Positions 42,620 through 54,600 of a stretch of DNA of 64,000 bases are shown here, piece by piece. The translations under genes and the position numbers were made by a program. Source of the DNA: Bugulina stolonifera (taxonomy: Eukaryota > Bryozoa > Gymnolaemata > Cheilostomatida > Bugulidae); contig OW285187.1 in assembly GCA_935421135.1 (NCBI GenBank), forward strand, positions 5,208,001 through 5,272,000, in the 5' to 3' direction. Positions within the stretch are counted from its first letter, which is position 1, and each line of letters starts with the position of its first letter. A model generated the notes under the pieces. It saw only the letters and a list, made by a program, of their open reading frames with translations. It made no database searches and was not told where the DNA came from.

Positions 42620-43323
42620 CCGTAATTATGGCGGGAAAATTTAAACTTTTTTGGAGTTATCATCCCTTGATCCTATACGGAAAAGAGCAGACAACTCCAG
42701 TACGAATTATATCACGCATTTTGGAGTTATCACACTCCTCATTCCAATCGCTATAGAAAAGACAACTCTTTCACTTGCAGGATTAGCTGGCCACAGCGGA
42801 AGTCTAAAAGCTAGAATTTGCAGAAGTTCAACTGTGGTAGGACTTGCAGGAAGCCCACAGATGCTAGTCAGGTTTAGTAATAAAGAAGCATATGATATAG
42901 TGATATACTGTATAATCAGGGTTGTTTTTAACCACATCTCAACATTCAATATCCTATGTAATTCATGCAAAATAGGCAGGCAGATCTACAGTATAACAAT
43001 TTATTATTTGCCCATGTCAAGGCAAGGCTCCTATTGCAAAGTAATTTGCATAGCCTCATTGCCTGGCAAATAAAATAATTATTATTCACTATTCATATTA
43101 TTCATAGCTGGTGGTCATTTGTACAGGAACTAATCGTATAAAATAGCCTTATGATGATACTAACAGTTACGACTGGGGAAATACTAATAGCCTGACGAAT
43201 GCCTTGAATTATTACACACACATAATTTTATATATTGTATAAATATATTATTATACATGCCACCACAACACATTAATCATTAATGTTCTACAAGATTCTA
43301 CAGTTTGCAATAATAATACTTAC
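42620..43323. other. Left interior of the hAT composite
   Basis: Between the left terminal repeat and the BED-like exon. A 140-codon plus-strand frame (42651-43073) and an 87-codon minus-strand frame (42707-42970) overlap here; neither has recognised motifs or an agreed direction, so no gene is called. Confidence 0.3.
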
Positions 43324-43494
43324 TAAAGTCTTGTTCGTTAGGTCATTTATTGAGAAAAACGACCACACTGCAGATCGATGGTGTCTAATGTAGCCAATCT
43401 GCTTAGAAGTTGTCGGGTTCTGCTCCTCATCAGCACTTTTGTTCAGTGGACCATGTGGTTCCACAACCATTATCTCCGGCTCAGCCGCCGCCAT
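43324..43494 (-). CDS. Possible first exon with the start of a BED-type zinc finger
   Basis: Begins with ATG at 43494 (MAAAEPEIMVVEPHG) and ends at a strong donor (TTTA then GTAAGT) at 43324, giving 57 codons. The end, HRSAVWSFFSINDLTNKTLV, resembles the opening of a BED finger (S-x-V-W-x-x-F), with the Cys and His ligands expected in the next exon. BED fingers are common at the N-terminus of hAT transposases. The following exon was not found, so the gene is incomplete or decayed. Confidence 0.4.
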
Positions 43495-44189
43495 ATTACT
43501 AGTTACTGAGATTCACTGCAAGGACAAAACAACAATAGAAACAAACTTCAGTTATGATTTACTAAAACAAGTTCAGGTGTTGCCTGCTATCAGTAAAGTG
43601 CCCCTAACATTGAATGGTCAAAATGGATTTATTAGTATTACAGTATGAAAATGCACAGATCAGTCAAATTAAAGGGCATAATATGCTACGCAAGACAAGC
43701 CAGCATAGTTACTGGATGCGCACAAAACTGTTGTCAGTTATTGAAAGTATGTTTTGGTTAAGGAGAGGTGGAAACAATGTAGTAGAACTCAACTATGCAA
43801 GTTAACTTGGGTTTAGCAACTGAGTTACAAACCATGCTGGAAGCAAAATTTTTGTAGTAATACAATTCATGTCGGTACATTTATTTACTAAATGTGTAAA
43901 AATGTAGATGTCATCAGGAATTGAAAGGGAGCCAGAATAGCTGACTAACCAGTTTAGGTCTGAGTGAACCCAGTTTAAGTCAACTATGCAGGATTTGTAA
44001 CTAGGTGGTCATTTTGCTATTTTTCAAAAATACTAAACTTAATGATACTCAACATTAAATTTGGAACTAGGAGAAGTTTGCCACTGATACCTATGTGTAT
44101 TTGCCAACTCTAACTATAGGCCTACAACAATGCATTATCCAACAGAAGTTAGCAACAATAAAACCACTAGTAAAAAAGCTGCTAGGAGG

Positions 44190-44650
44190 CATGCAATACA
44201 CTATCACAGTACGTCAAAACCGGTTGCATGGCTGCAAACTCGAGGAAGAAAAAGAGATGAATAAGAGTCCTAGTAGCTATGACCACAAGGTAGGAGGTAA
44301 CATAGCTGCAGTTCGGTGGTTTGATAAAAAAGCAGTTTCTTTGCTGTCTTCTGTCGTAGCCGTTGAGCCAATAAGCACGACGACGCGATGGGACAAGAAG
44401 AAAAAGTCACAGGCGACTGTCCCAAAACTCCAAATGCCAGCTGTGGTCAAAGATGGGTGGAATTGATCTGAAGGATGGTTTTCTAGCAAGGTTTCGTTTT
44501 CAAATGAAAATTCGGAGATGGTAGTTCCATCTATTTTGGCACTCACCTATGGTATGCCTGGTAAACGCTTGGAATGCCTATCATAGAGAATGTAAACTGT
44601 TACAACTTCCTGCAAACGATATCATAAGATTTGAAGCACCTTGTTAGGCA
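44190..44650 (+). pseudogene. piggyBac transposase C-terminal remnant
   Basis: Plus-strand frame with TVRQNRLHGCKLEEEKEMNK, SYDHKVGGNIAAVRWFDKKA, SVVAVEPISTTTRWDKKKKS, and VPKLQMPAVVKDGW. These correspond to the piggyBac stretch that reads G-T-(V/I)-R-x-N-R, then (V/I)-x-W-(F/Y)-D-x-(K/R), then V-E-P-x-S-x-x-x-R-W-D-(R/K)-K, then P-x-(I/V)-(I/V)-K. After a stop, another frame continues VNAWNAYHRECKLLQLPAND, like the end of the piggyBac DDE domain. The catalytic aspartates further upstream and the Cys-rich tail are absent. TTAA-flanked ends were not identified. Confidence 0.75.
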
Positions 44651-45365
44651 AGTCACCTACAGCAAAATTAATTACCGTTTGTTGCTGCTTTTGGGACTTT
44701 TTTATTATTATTGTTTTGTTACTTTTATGCCTACCACTACATGCACATGTATGGATTTACCAAAAACTGTTAATTTTAGAGAACAGTAATACCAGTAACT
44801 CTACCGTGAGATCTAAACATAACAATGTTATACACAGGACACTTATAATATAAATTCTAAGTGAATAGTAATTCTTGACGTTTTAATTTTGATGTTTTGT
44901 AGTTGTTCAACAATTAGTCATTCTACGTTATGATCCTTCTACAGCATTTAATAATACTGTAAATTGTTTGCATGCATAGTAATTGTTGATAACTAGATAT
45001 ACTTTTCAGGTCACCATTTGGGTCAATGAATAAAAGAGTTACAAATTACCACTGCCTTGAGAGACCTGTCGTTACCAGTAAAATGAGGACAGGAAGTAGG
45101 TTACTAGCGACCAGCTAAATAACATATCAAAACAGTACAAGAAGCAGGTCATTAGCAACTAGCTAAAGAACGTCGAAAACGAATCTACAGGTAATAAATG
45201 ATAAGAAGCAGGTTACCAACTAAACAACACTTCAAAACCCGAATAATGGAGGAATATTGTTTGGGGTGGTGACGTTTGAGGTGCTGGAAGAGACGGCTGA
45301 ACCACCTTCACCACCTTCTGACACGGGTCACAAGTAAACTGAAACTGTGACAAAATCTTTAATTG
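44651..45365. other. Non-coding interior of the hAT composite
   Basis: No recognised coding motif. A GTTACTAGCGACCAGCTAAATAAC-type word is repeated at about 45100, 45145 and 45210, suggesting a short degenerate tandem repeat. Confidence 0.35.
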
Positions 45366-45430
45366 TAGTGCTGAGCGGTTTTGATTTGCAATTCAATAAA
45401 TATTTATTTATTGACAGATTTGACCATTAT
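45366..45430 (+). repeat. Second left terminal repeat of the hAT family
   Basis: TAGTGCTGAGCGGTTTTGATTTGCA here matches the start of the outer element at 42487 (one difference in the first 25 bases). It faces the same way. Its own right end and octamer (left flank TTTAATTG) were not found, so it marks an inner, partly lost element, or a duplication of the end. Confidence 0.7.
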
Positions 45431-45610
45431 TTTTAGGGCGCTGCGAAGAGGGACAAATTAAAACAGTGTACTTAACAACCAACTTAGTGTTGACTTTAAT
45501 GGTGGTACTTTACTATACAGGGCAACTTTTGACTGAAGGGAGGATTATTACAAGATTCTACTTATTGTACGCTGTTTAGCAAATTATTTCAGGATACTAG
45601 TAGTTACTAT

Positions 45611-46640
45611 TCATTCGACTGGTGTTTCAACTGACCCCGCGGCATTATCAACTTGTAGAGGCATGCAAATGTATTGATAAATCAAAAATCTTTTAGATAG
45701 AGGCAACCCCATTCTACTCTCATTCGTTGGGTTATTTATAATGGAGGGAGTACTACACGATGAGGCTGAGAATGCGGACAGCAAAGGAAAGAAGAAAGTC
45801 CAAAGTTCATAATCAACATCTCCATCTAGAGAATCGCTCTGCACAACTTAAAAAAGCAAGAGTAACATTTTTGTATGTCTCAATAATTGACAGAGTCGGC
45901 AGCATTATGTTGTATAGTGTGCGGTGAAACCAGTTTATACACAAATATTACTTAGCGAACTTTAGCGAATATTACTTAGCGATTCTACACAGATATTATT
46001 TTAATAACAACTTTGTTACAACTTGCATATTATTTGTTGGCAGGCATAGCAGCATACTGGAGAAAGAACATATTGCTGTCAGCACGACAAATTTAATAGT
46101 CAATAGTATTTCTTACTGTTGAATAGACTGGTATTTAAATAATACCAGATGATTGCACACTGCGGTTTAGGTTCTAGACCCAAATAGGACAACACTGCAT
46201 ACAATTAGCTGCTTTTAGAAAAATATTTTAATGCAGTACCCGCAACAAGCAGGAATAGAATCAAGAGAAACCAGAAACGTACCAAGCTGTGAATTGTAAG
46301 CGTTTATATTTGCATTTCCCCAACATGCAAAAACATCCTGGGTCAGGCCTTTGGCATCAATGTCCATCCTCTTTTTAACCTTAGCGAGCTTCCTTCTACT
46401 TTCATGAGAGTAAGAAAATATTGATACTATTTTTCGGACAGATTTAATTAACGTGGTGACTTCCTCGGAATTGTTCAAGGCTGTTGAAAGGGCACGTGCA
46501 GGATGTGCTGAAAGCAGAAGACACCATCTGAATCTACTGTAGCGTCTTACATGGTGCAACATTATTGGCTGCAGAGTCTGTAGAAATGGGGGTCATATTT
46601 CGTTCATGTAAGCCATATTCTCCTTGAGTTTCTTTCACAA
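45611..46640 (-). pseudogene. Decayed hAT transposase, central and C-terminal pieces
   Basis: Minus-strand reading: TTDSAANNVAP near 46600, then HPARALSTALNNSEEVTTLI and KSVRKIVSIFSYSHESRRKL (46370-46510). This is the arrangement of hAT catalytic cores, where T-T-D-x-A-x-N is followed by the HxLNLAV helix and a V-R-x-I-V-x-x-F segment. At 45611-45700 YICMPLQVDNAAGSVE resembles the C-terminal dimerisation motif with Y-L-x-(M/I)-P and S-V-E-R. Frames are broken by stops. The C-terminal piece lies next to the terminal repeat at 45366, the order expected for a minus-strand transposase. Confidence 0.55.
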
Positions 46641-48400
46641 AATCACACATGGCAGCACTTGTATGCGACTGTAGAGTGTGCATTGTAGAGAGACCTCACT
46701 ACAAGCTTCCACTGAGGGATAATATCTAAGTCAAAGAAAAGGGCCAATAGCAATGCTACTCCATCTATCTATGGTACAACTAATGAACTAGTTGACTAAA
46801 GTTATGTACCAGCCCAACCTTTATTGGTTGTACGTTTTGGGAACAATACTGTTGATTAGCATTCCCATATTTTAATGGAAAAAGTATCTCACTAGAACTA
46901 GAACACTAATGATTCCCAGACGCTGCGTTGTTTGTGGAGTGTAGTGCAAAAAGGGGACAAATGTTCACATGCTCGTTCAGTTCTGGAAAATCTCGCAACA
47001 AATTTGCTTTATGACATCAACGACTACCTTTGATTTAACTGGTGGTTAAAATCACACCGAGCCATCACTTTATTGCAGAAGCTTGCATGAACACCAACAC
47101 CAAGGACTTGCAGGTGTTAGTGTTCTCTTCCAAAGTGGGCTGCAAAAAGTGGGAAATCTGTGACTGGCAAAATTTAAAGGACTAATGTAACAAATGAGAG
47201 GACTACTGGACGACTGCGGGTGGAAATGAGAAACTAAGCAGAAAGACTCCCAAAATACAATTTATAAATATCTTCTTATTTCTCATTGATTTGGCAACAT
47301 CATTTTGTAGTGTCGCAAAGAGGGGCGGATTAATACATATCTAGTTTACTTAGAAAACATGTAAGCAGCTAACACGGATGCTCTAATCATGTGAGCCTTG
47401 ACTTCCACTTCCATCGATATCTAGAGTTCTGTAAGCACATGTAAGATGACTTAGAACAGTCAAATGAAAAGTGACAATAATGGGAAAAAGTAGTAAAAGA
47501 ACAGAGCAGCCAAGAAAAGTTTCACAGTTGCCTAAAACCATGGTACTCCATTGTAGGATTTGACCACGTAGAAATATTTAAATATACCATTTATTATGTT
47601 AGGTCACCAAGGAATAGCACATGCAACTGCATTGTTACAATTACTAGTTACTTTAGTTTAATTGTTGGCCATTAAAAGTTTGAATTTGTGTGTATATATT
47701 AGTATATGAATTTTCAGGTTGACTAGTAAACATTGCTGCTATTCTTATACAGCCCCGATATAATTGCTATTGTTACATGCCTGTGAAACCGGACAGAAGA
47801 ACGGAATGCCGTAACTGTGACAGAGATCAATGGTATAAATTAACTGAAAAACAATGAAAAATTGTGTGAAACATTGCTAGTTCTACATTGTTCTGTTGGG
47901 TTTTGGCCAAATATTCCACTCATTAATGAAGTCCCGATCCAGATTGTACACTTGTTCCTTTTATAATGCTGCTTTAAAACAACAAAAAAGGGTTTTCATT
48001 CTTAGCTAAGAGTAGCAATTTTATATAATGTGCTTACTCACTCGACCATCCAACACCGGGCAGCAAACAATAATTCAAGAATTCATTGTGTCACTCTTAC
48101 CGTTTACTCCTCACCAGGTTTCCCATGAAAGAACAGTCTCGCATGACATACCGTCCACATGATAGTGTACAAGCCTAGGCGAAAACGTGTGCAGAAAAAT
48201 GATCATCCTCAATGCTATGGTGATGTAGCTGATGTCATTTAAAGAAGATAGACTAGCGTTTTCTGAATTTCTTTGGTGAGAAAGAAAGTATGGAAACGAG
48301 ATATTGATCAGCCACTGGCTGAGGTTCAGAAATGTCCTGTATGACAATTATCACTATTATTGCGTGTCAATTACTTATAACACACAAGAAGGCAAAGTAA
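46641..48400. other. Interior of hAT composite without clear coding
   Basis: AT-rich DNA with stop-filled fragments; some words (GGGACAAATTA, CTGATTTCTCATTGATT-like) also occur near 49.8 and 51.4 kb, so parts are older duplicates of that unit. No intact domain is visible. Confidence 0.35.
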
Positions 48401-48409
48401 AAGCACGCA

Positions 48410-48800
48410 CAGTTTACATGCTTGATATTGGATATTGCAGTTTTAGAAATTTGGACTTGCAGTACATTCCCATTTCAAGGTTTTTTATAGATGAGATAAT
48501 TTCTGTTTCCTCATCAGAATCAAATCTATTACACATTGAAAGAAAACGTGTGGTATGCAACATTTTTCAAACAGACTGGCTAGAGGGAACCAACAAACGA
48601 ATTATCATGGGGACTAGTGAAGATATGGTGACCGCATCATCCCGAGACAGTAGATGGGTCAGGCAAGAAAATGGCTTGAGGTAGCCAACAAGAGTCTCTA
48701 TAAGGTCGTTTGTTCAACTGACAACATTATTTCCATGTATTTAAATTGGTTAGTAAGCACCTCAATAGCTGCTAGCTGTGAACCCAGGAGTTCTGAAAGC
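48410..48800 (+). repeat. Diverged copy of the 49.1/50.7-kb unit
   Basis: Shares with 50474-50850 the words GATATTGGATATTGCAGTTT, CAGTACATTCCCATTTCAAG, GGAACCAACAAACGAATTATCATGG and GTCGTTTGTTCAACTGACAAC in order. With the two units below it makes at least three copies. Confidence 0.65.
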
Positions 48801-49089
48801 AGATGCAAGATGATATTAATTCAAAACCAAGTAAAATAAAGGAGTGACAATAACGGATAAACAATAGAAGTCACAAGCAGTAGTAAGAGAACAGCAGGCA
48901 AGCAAAAGTTTTACACTTGCCTGTAAGAATATCGCTGATCCAGAATGGTTACCATTGAGTAGTTGAGATTGGATACCATTGCTGTTAACTTAGCACATAT
49001 GTATGCCCAAACAGAGTCTTTAATTTCCGCCCCGATGAAGCGAGCTCCTGCTTCAGGTACTGGTGTAGGCTTAAATATGTCTTGTATCA

Positions 49090-50054
49090 GAATTATCATG
49101 GGGGACTAGTGAAGATATGGTGACCGTATCATCCCGAGACATCCAGATCGGTCAGGCAAGAGAATGGCTTGAGGCAGCCAACAAGAGTCTCTAAAAGGTC
49201 GTTTGTTCAACTGACAACTTCATTTCCATGTATTTAAGTTGGTTAGTAAGCACCTCAATAGCTGCTAGCTGTGAATCCAAGCGATAGTACATTTTGTATT
49301 TGCTTCCCCAGTAGGAAAGAAGTGAGACGATACTTTGCACAAACTTGATCAAGTTAGCGACTTCCTTCAAATTGCTCAAACCTGTTGAGATCGCTTCAGA
49401 ATTAATAGTAACCTTGCTAGAACATCGACATTAATGTTGACAGAGACAGGACCACATCTAAGTTACTAGTTCCAGTTTATTTTATGAAACTAAGTTGGTT
49501 AATATTTATTAATCGACTGGTATTTAAACTGTGCACCTGGGTATTATTCCATTCAAGAGCTTTATTAGTTTCAAAAAGCGACCAACTCTTGTATATTGTT
49601 GGCCGCCGGCTCCGCGGCAATCGAGATGATATTTTGCTGATGTAAACCATACTCCTTCGAGTACCTTATACAAAACAACAAGGCAGGACGAAGGACACAT
49701 CCCAATACATTTGAATACTTGAGAAAAGATCTGTGACTGAAAGGAAATGCCACTTGGTGCATCAATCTGCACAACGCTAAATGTAATTTATAAAGATGTT
49801 CTAATTTCTCATTAATAACTGACAGGGACAGCATTATTTTGTGTTGTGAAAAGGGACAAATTATGATGGGCTACACCATGTGCGTGGTTACTACTTTTTT
49901 TACAGAACTAATGCAAGATAAAGAAGAGGCTTCGAACCAGAAATTAAAATTATTTTCTCTCTTATTAATGTGTCATAATGAACTTGAAATATGTTATTTA
50001 TAACTAATGCAAGTCTAAAAGTCACTAAATACAGATATAAAATACTGGTCAAAA
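49090..50054 (+). repeat. 965-bp unit, copy 1 of a near-identical direct duplication
   Basis: Matches 50657-51620 almost base for base at an offset of 1567 bases. Differences noted include AT-versus-GC at the GACATCCAGATC site, one T fewer in a T-run, and a few substitutions. On the minus strand it carries a piece resembling the hAT core (EVANLIKFVQSIVSLLSYWG then SKYKMYYRLDSQLAAIEVL, 49191-49379), broken from the rest. Confidence 0.85.
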
Positions 50055-50656
50055 CCCACTCAAGTATGCGGCCGGTGAGTGTCCGACTAGGCCTATATCT
50101 ATCACAACTACGACCTGAAGACGGTATGCTTCTCCTCTTGTCAAAAGAAATGACATAATGGATGCTTCGAAGGAAGCCACTACTACGACAAACTGATGGC
50201 GTCTAATTACCGAAAGAAAGGTGCACTACCCATGTTTGTATTAACAAAACCCACCCAAGCCTTGTACACAGAGGGGAAGGAGTACGCAGTTAAACTCCGA
50301 ATGGCCTATTTTTATTTATTAATTCAGGTGAGTGAGTGGTTACTACTCTTTTAAAAAACAAATGCATGATAAAGAACAAGAGGCTTCGAACTGAAGAAGC
50401 GAGATGCCATAACGCTAGGCTCCACATTGAACTTGAAATTAAAATTATTTTCATTTAATAATGTGTCACAATGAACGCACGTTTTACATGATCGATATTG
50501 GATGTTGCAGTGTTAGAAATTTGGACTTTCAGTACATTCCCATTTCAAGGTTTTTTATAGATGAGGTAATTTCTGTTCTCTCATCAGAATCAATCTATTA
50601 TACATTTGAAGAAAACGTGTGGTATGCAACAGACTGGCTAGAGGGAACCAACAAAC
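50055..50656. other. Spacer between the two near-identical units
   Basis: Includes 50210-50425, which has a diverged second copy at about 52280-52490 (words ACCGAAAGAAAGGTG, ATGTTTGTAT, AGGCTTCGAACTGAAGAAGC). The last 180 bases match 48410-48600. Confidence 0.5.
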
Positions 50657-51620
50657 GAATTATCATGGGGGACTAGTGAAGATATGGTGACCGTATCATC
50701 CCGAGACAGCCAGATCGGTCAGGCAAGAGAATGGCTTGAGGCAGCCAACAAGAGTCTCTAAAAGGTCGTTTGTTCAACTGACAACTTCATTTCCATGTAT
50801 TTAAGTTGGTTAGTAAGCACCTCAATAGCTGCTAGCTGTGAATCCAAGCGATAGTACATTTTGTATTTGCTTCCCCAGTAGGAAAGGAGTGAGACGATAC
50901 TTTGCACAAACTTGATCAAGTTAGCGACTTCCTTCAAATTGCTCAAACCTGTTGAGATCGCTTCAGAATTAATAGTAACCTTGCTAGAACATCGACATTA
51001 ATGTTGACAGAGACAGGACCACATCTAAGTTACTAGTTCCAGTTTGTTTTATGATACTAAGTTGGTTAATATTTATTAATCGACTGGTATTTAAACTGTG
51101 CACCTGGGTATTATTCCATTCAAGAGCTTTATTAGTTTCAAAAAGCGACCAACTCTTGTATATTGTTGGCCGCCGGCTCCGCGGCAATCGAGATGATATT
51201 TTGCTGATGTAAACCATACTCCTTCGAGTACCTTTTACAAAACAACAAGGCAGGACGAAGGACACATCCCAATACATTTGAATACTTGAGAAAAGATCTG
51301 TGACTGAAAGGAAATGCCACTTGGTGCATCAATCTGCACAACGCTAAATGTAATTTATAAAGATGTTCTAATTTCTCATTAATAACTGACAGGGACAGCA
51401 TTATTTTGTGTTGTGAAAAGGGACAAATTATGATGGGCTACACCATGTGCGTGGTCACTACTTTTTTACAAAACTAATGCAAGATAAAGAAGAGACTTCG
51501 AACCAGAAATTAAAATTATTTTCTCTCTTATTAATGTGTCATAATGAACTTGAAATATGTTATTTATAACTAATGCAAGTCTAAAAGTCACTAAATACAG
51601 ATATAAAATACTGGTCAAAA
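50657..51620 (+). repeat. 964-bp unit, copy 2 of a near-identical direct duplication
   Basis: See the copy at 49090. The minus-strand frame at 50758-50946 encodes exactly the same 62-residue hAT-like fragment as 49191-49379, showing that the duplication is young compared with the decay of the transposase around it. Confidence 0.85.
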
Positions 51621-54600
51621 GTTTAAATCCTTTAGCAAAGAAAAAAGCCCACTTAAGCCTTGCTCACAGTGGGGAAGGAACGTGCAACTAGACTTGGAAT
51701 GGCAGATTTTACTGCTAACAAGCCCAAACTGCCTCTTTAGTTCTGTCTACCCAGCTGCCAGCAAAGACCTGAGGCACTGTTAACACGACAAAACAGTGAC
51801 GGCTATGTATTGCTCTCAACTGATTTGTCCGTATTGTTGTTTCAGTGAGCTTGGCCGTTTCCTCCGAATACGAAGGGCTTGGATTTCTCCTTCATTGAAT
51901 AACGATCCTAGTTTTACTTCCTCCTGATACAGGCGTTTGCAAATCCAGATTGGCATTGGGTAGTTTAGGTTGAATTCTATTGCTGCTTACTTTGCACATA
52001 TGTAATAAGCCCAAACTGCGTCTTTGATTCCAGCCGCGACAGGTGAAGCGAGCTCCTGCTTCAGTCACTATTATAGGTATACAAATGCAAAAAAAAAACC
52101 AAAAGGAGAGGTCACCAGGGCATGCTTCTTTTGCCAAAAGGAATGACATAATGGATCCTTGGATGGAAAGCCACTACTACTGCGTCTTCACCCTGAGTTG
52201 AGTTAGAACCACTGAAGAATACTGCTCGGGGCGATGCCTCGGGACGGTGGGAAAAATGAAAGTCAACGACAAATTGATGGCGTTTAGTTACCGAAAGAAA
52301 GGTGAACTACCATGTTTGTATCAACAAAACCCACTCAAGCCTTGCTCACAGTGGGGAAGGAGTATGCAGTTAAGACTCCAAATCTCTATTTCTATTTATT
52401 GATTCAGGTGTGAGTGAGCGGGTACTACTCTTTTTGAAAACAAATGTAAGGTAATGAGAAAAAGGCATCGAACTGAAAAAGCAAGATGCCACCAAATTAG
52501 GTTCCATCTTGAACTTGAAACTAAAAATAAGTCATCTGTTATCTGTGTAGCAGGACTAATTACGTCTGAATAATTCAAGTCCACCAAGCATATTCAACCG
52601 TGTTTCGAAAGAAATCACATCAAGACACTTGGTTGGAAACCATTCAATTATCTTGCTAGCACCAACAACACAAATTGAAGTTTAGTTGCTGAATGTCTTC
52701 AAAGCAAGAGACATTGACATACTTGGATTTATTAGTTCCAGTGAATGTCATTTTGAAATAGAAAAAACCGACCAAACTCTTATTGGTCGGGCTACAAATT
52801 GTAAGAGGACCCCACTGTAAAATGTAAACTACTAGCTACTGGATGTGTGCAGAAATGAAAAGGTTAAAATTAATGACAAGTGTGAAATAATAACAAAGTA
52901 CATGTACCTATATGCACTACTGCCCAAGCGTATTTTTCTTAGGAGAATCAAAATGGTTGAAGTCTACTACATGATGTGGTACGGGTGGAGTGGTGAACCA
53001 CTTTTTTAAAAACAAGTTAAATACATCTCAACATGTTGGAAAAGATTGAAGCCGATGACTGCACCATGATGACCATCTTTGCAAAAGTTACTAAATATAG
53101 CGATCAAAAGTAAAAAGTCAACAAAAATCTCAGAACTTCACTATTAATAATCAACAGATGTTAAAAAAATATTACATCATTACCTTGCATAGGATACCGA
53201 CTCAAAAAGTTGGCAAATATTACAAGTCAATGATTAACTGTAGATGATCAATAAAACAAGGCCAGTTTTGGCATATTTTTATTTAGTAGTTGGGGACCAA
53301 GCGGACTATTTCACCAAAACTAGTTATTTCAAGCCGATCACGCCAGGTAATGGAACAATAGAGCTAAATATCACATTAAAACTAAATTATCTGTTAGCAG
53401 TGATAGTACAAATTGCCATGTTCAGTTACTAAATGAGTACAATAAAGAGATGGTCAGCAGTTGTTCAAAGCAAGAAAAGTCAGCAAATTTATATTCATAC
53501 GTTCAGGACGACCCACTATGTTTTAGAAACAAGCTGGTTAAGTAGTACAAAACTGGTCAGATTTACTGAATGTGGGCAAAAAAGGTAAAGCCAATGCCAT
53601 CAATTATCCTTACAAGAAATGGTAGTATATCTGCGAGCGCAGAGCTGAGCAACAATCCCTTTGAGAAACACACAATATGATTATGGTAAGACAGTACAAG
53701 CTTGCTTAGTTAAGTTAGATATACCTTAATACCTAGAGCTGTTCTAGCTTCCAGAGCCACTCTTCATGAGAAACTTGTTCAATGTCTCCAGTCTGTAATA
53801 ATAAGAGACGATTAACCAGTTTAGTGGTCTAGAAACATGAATGGATAAGTAACGAACGACAAACAGATAGAGCATTCCAGTTCATTGCTGTACAAATGAA
53901 GAAACATCTATGGTAATGGAGCGGGTTCAAAGTTAGTACCAAGTAGGCCTATAGCATATTCATTTTGGAAATTGTATTGCAACATGAAATCGAAGTATTT
54001 GTACTCTGTAGTAATATAAAAGTTGATCAATTTACTTACTAGATGTGGGCAACAAAAGTCATGGTCACTTATCATTGAAGGCAAGAAAGATTAGCCTATT
54101 TGATATATCAGTCGAGTCGACTGGACTGTTTCAAGAAACAAACTAGTTGAAGTCAACAATATCATCCATGCAATTTAAACTTGGGAACCGAGTGAAATGC
54201 CATCGTGATAGTTAAATTAAAATATAACATCTTCCATAATATACACACTGACCAACTAGGACGCATAACAAGTTGACAGATATATTTTAAAAAAAACAAT
54301 TGCTAGCTGGATGCATGACGCACATGACACATTTTGTGGAAGTTGGACTCGTTTATTTGCTACAGTAACACTGAGCTGTGCTTTGAATCCAGGCAATAAA
54401 TAGCCCATTTAGCTTAACTTGAGCCTTTAAGCATTGTTTAAATTTCTAGGAGGTTGTCATGTTTTATGTCCCAAAAGATGGCTCAACTTCATTCACAATC
54501 ACAATGCAATAGAATACCATCATATCATGCATGTAGATAGAAAGTCAAGATCCATTTCATCAAACTGATGAAACTAGGTAGTTCACCTAAAGCTAATGAT

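Noticed and set aside
53729..53793. Tiny exon-like sequence (acceptor, 19 codons, stop)
   Set aside because: Too short and isolated in decayed transposon DNA to be called.
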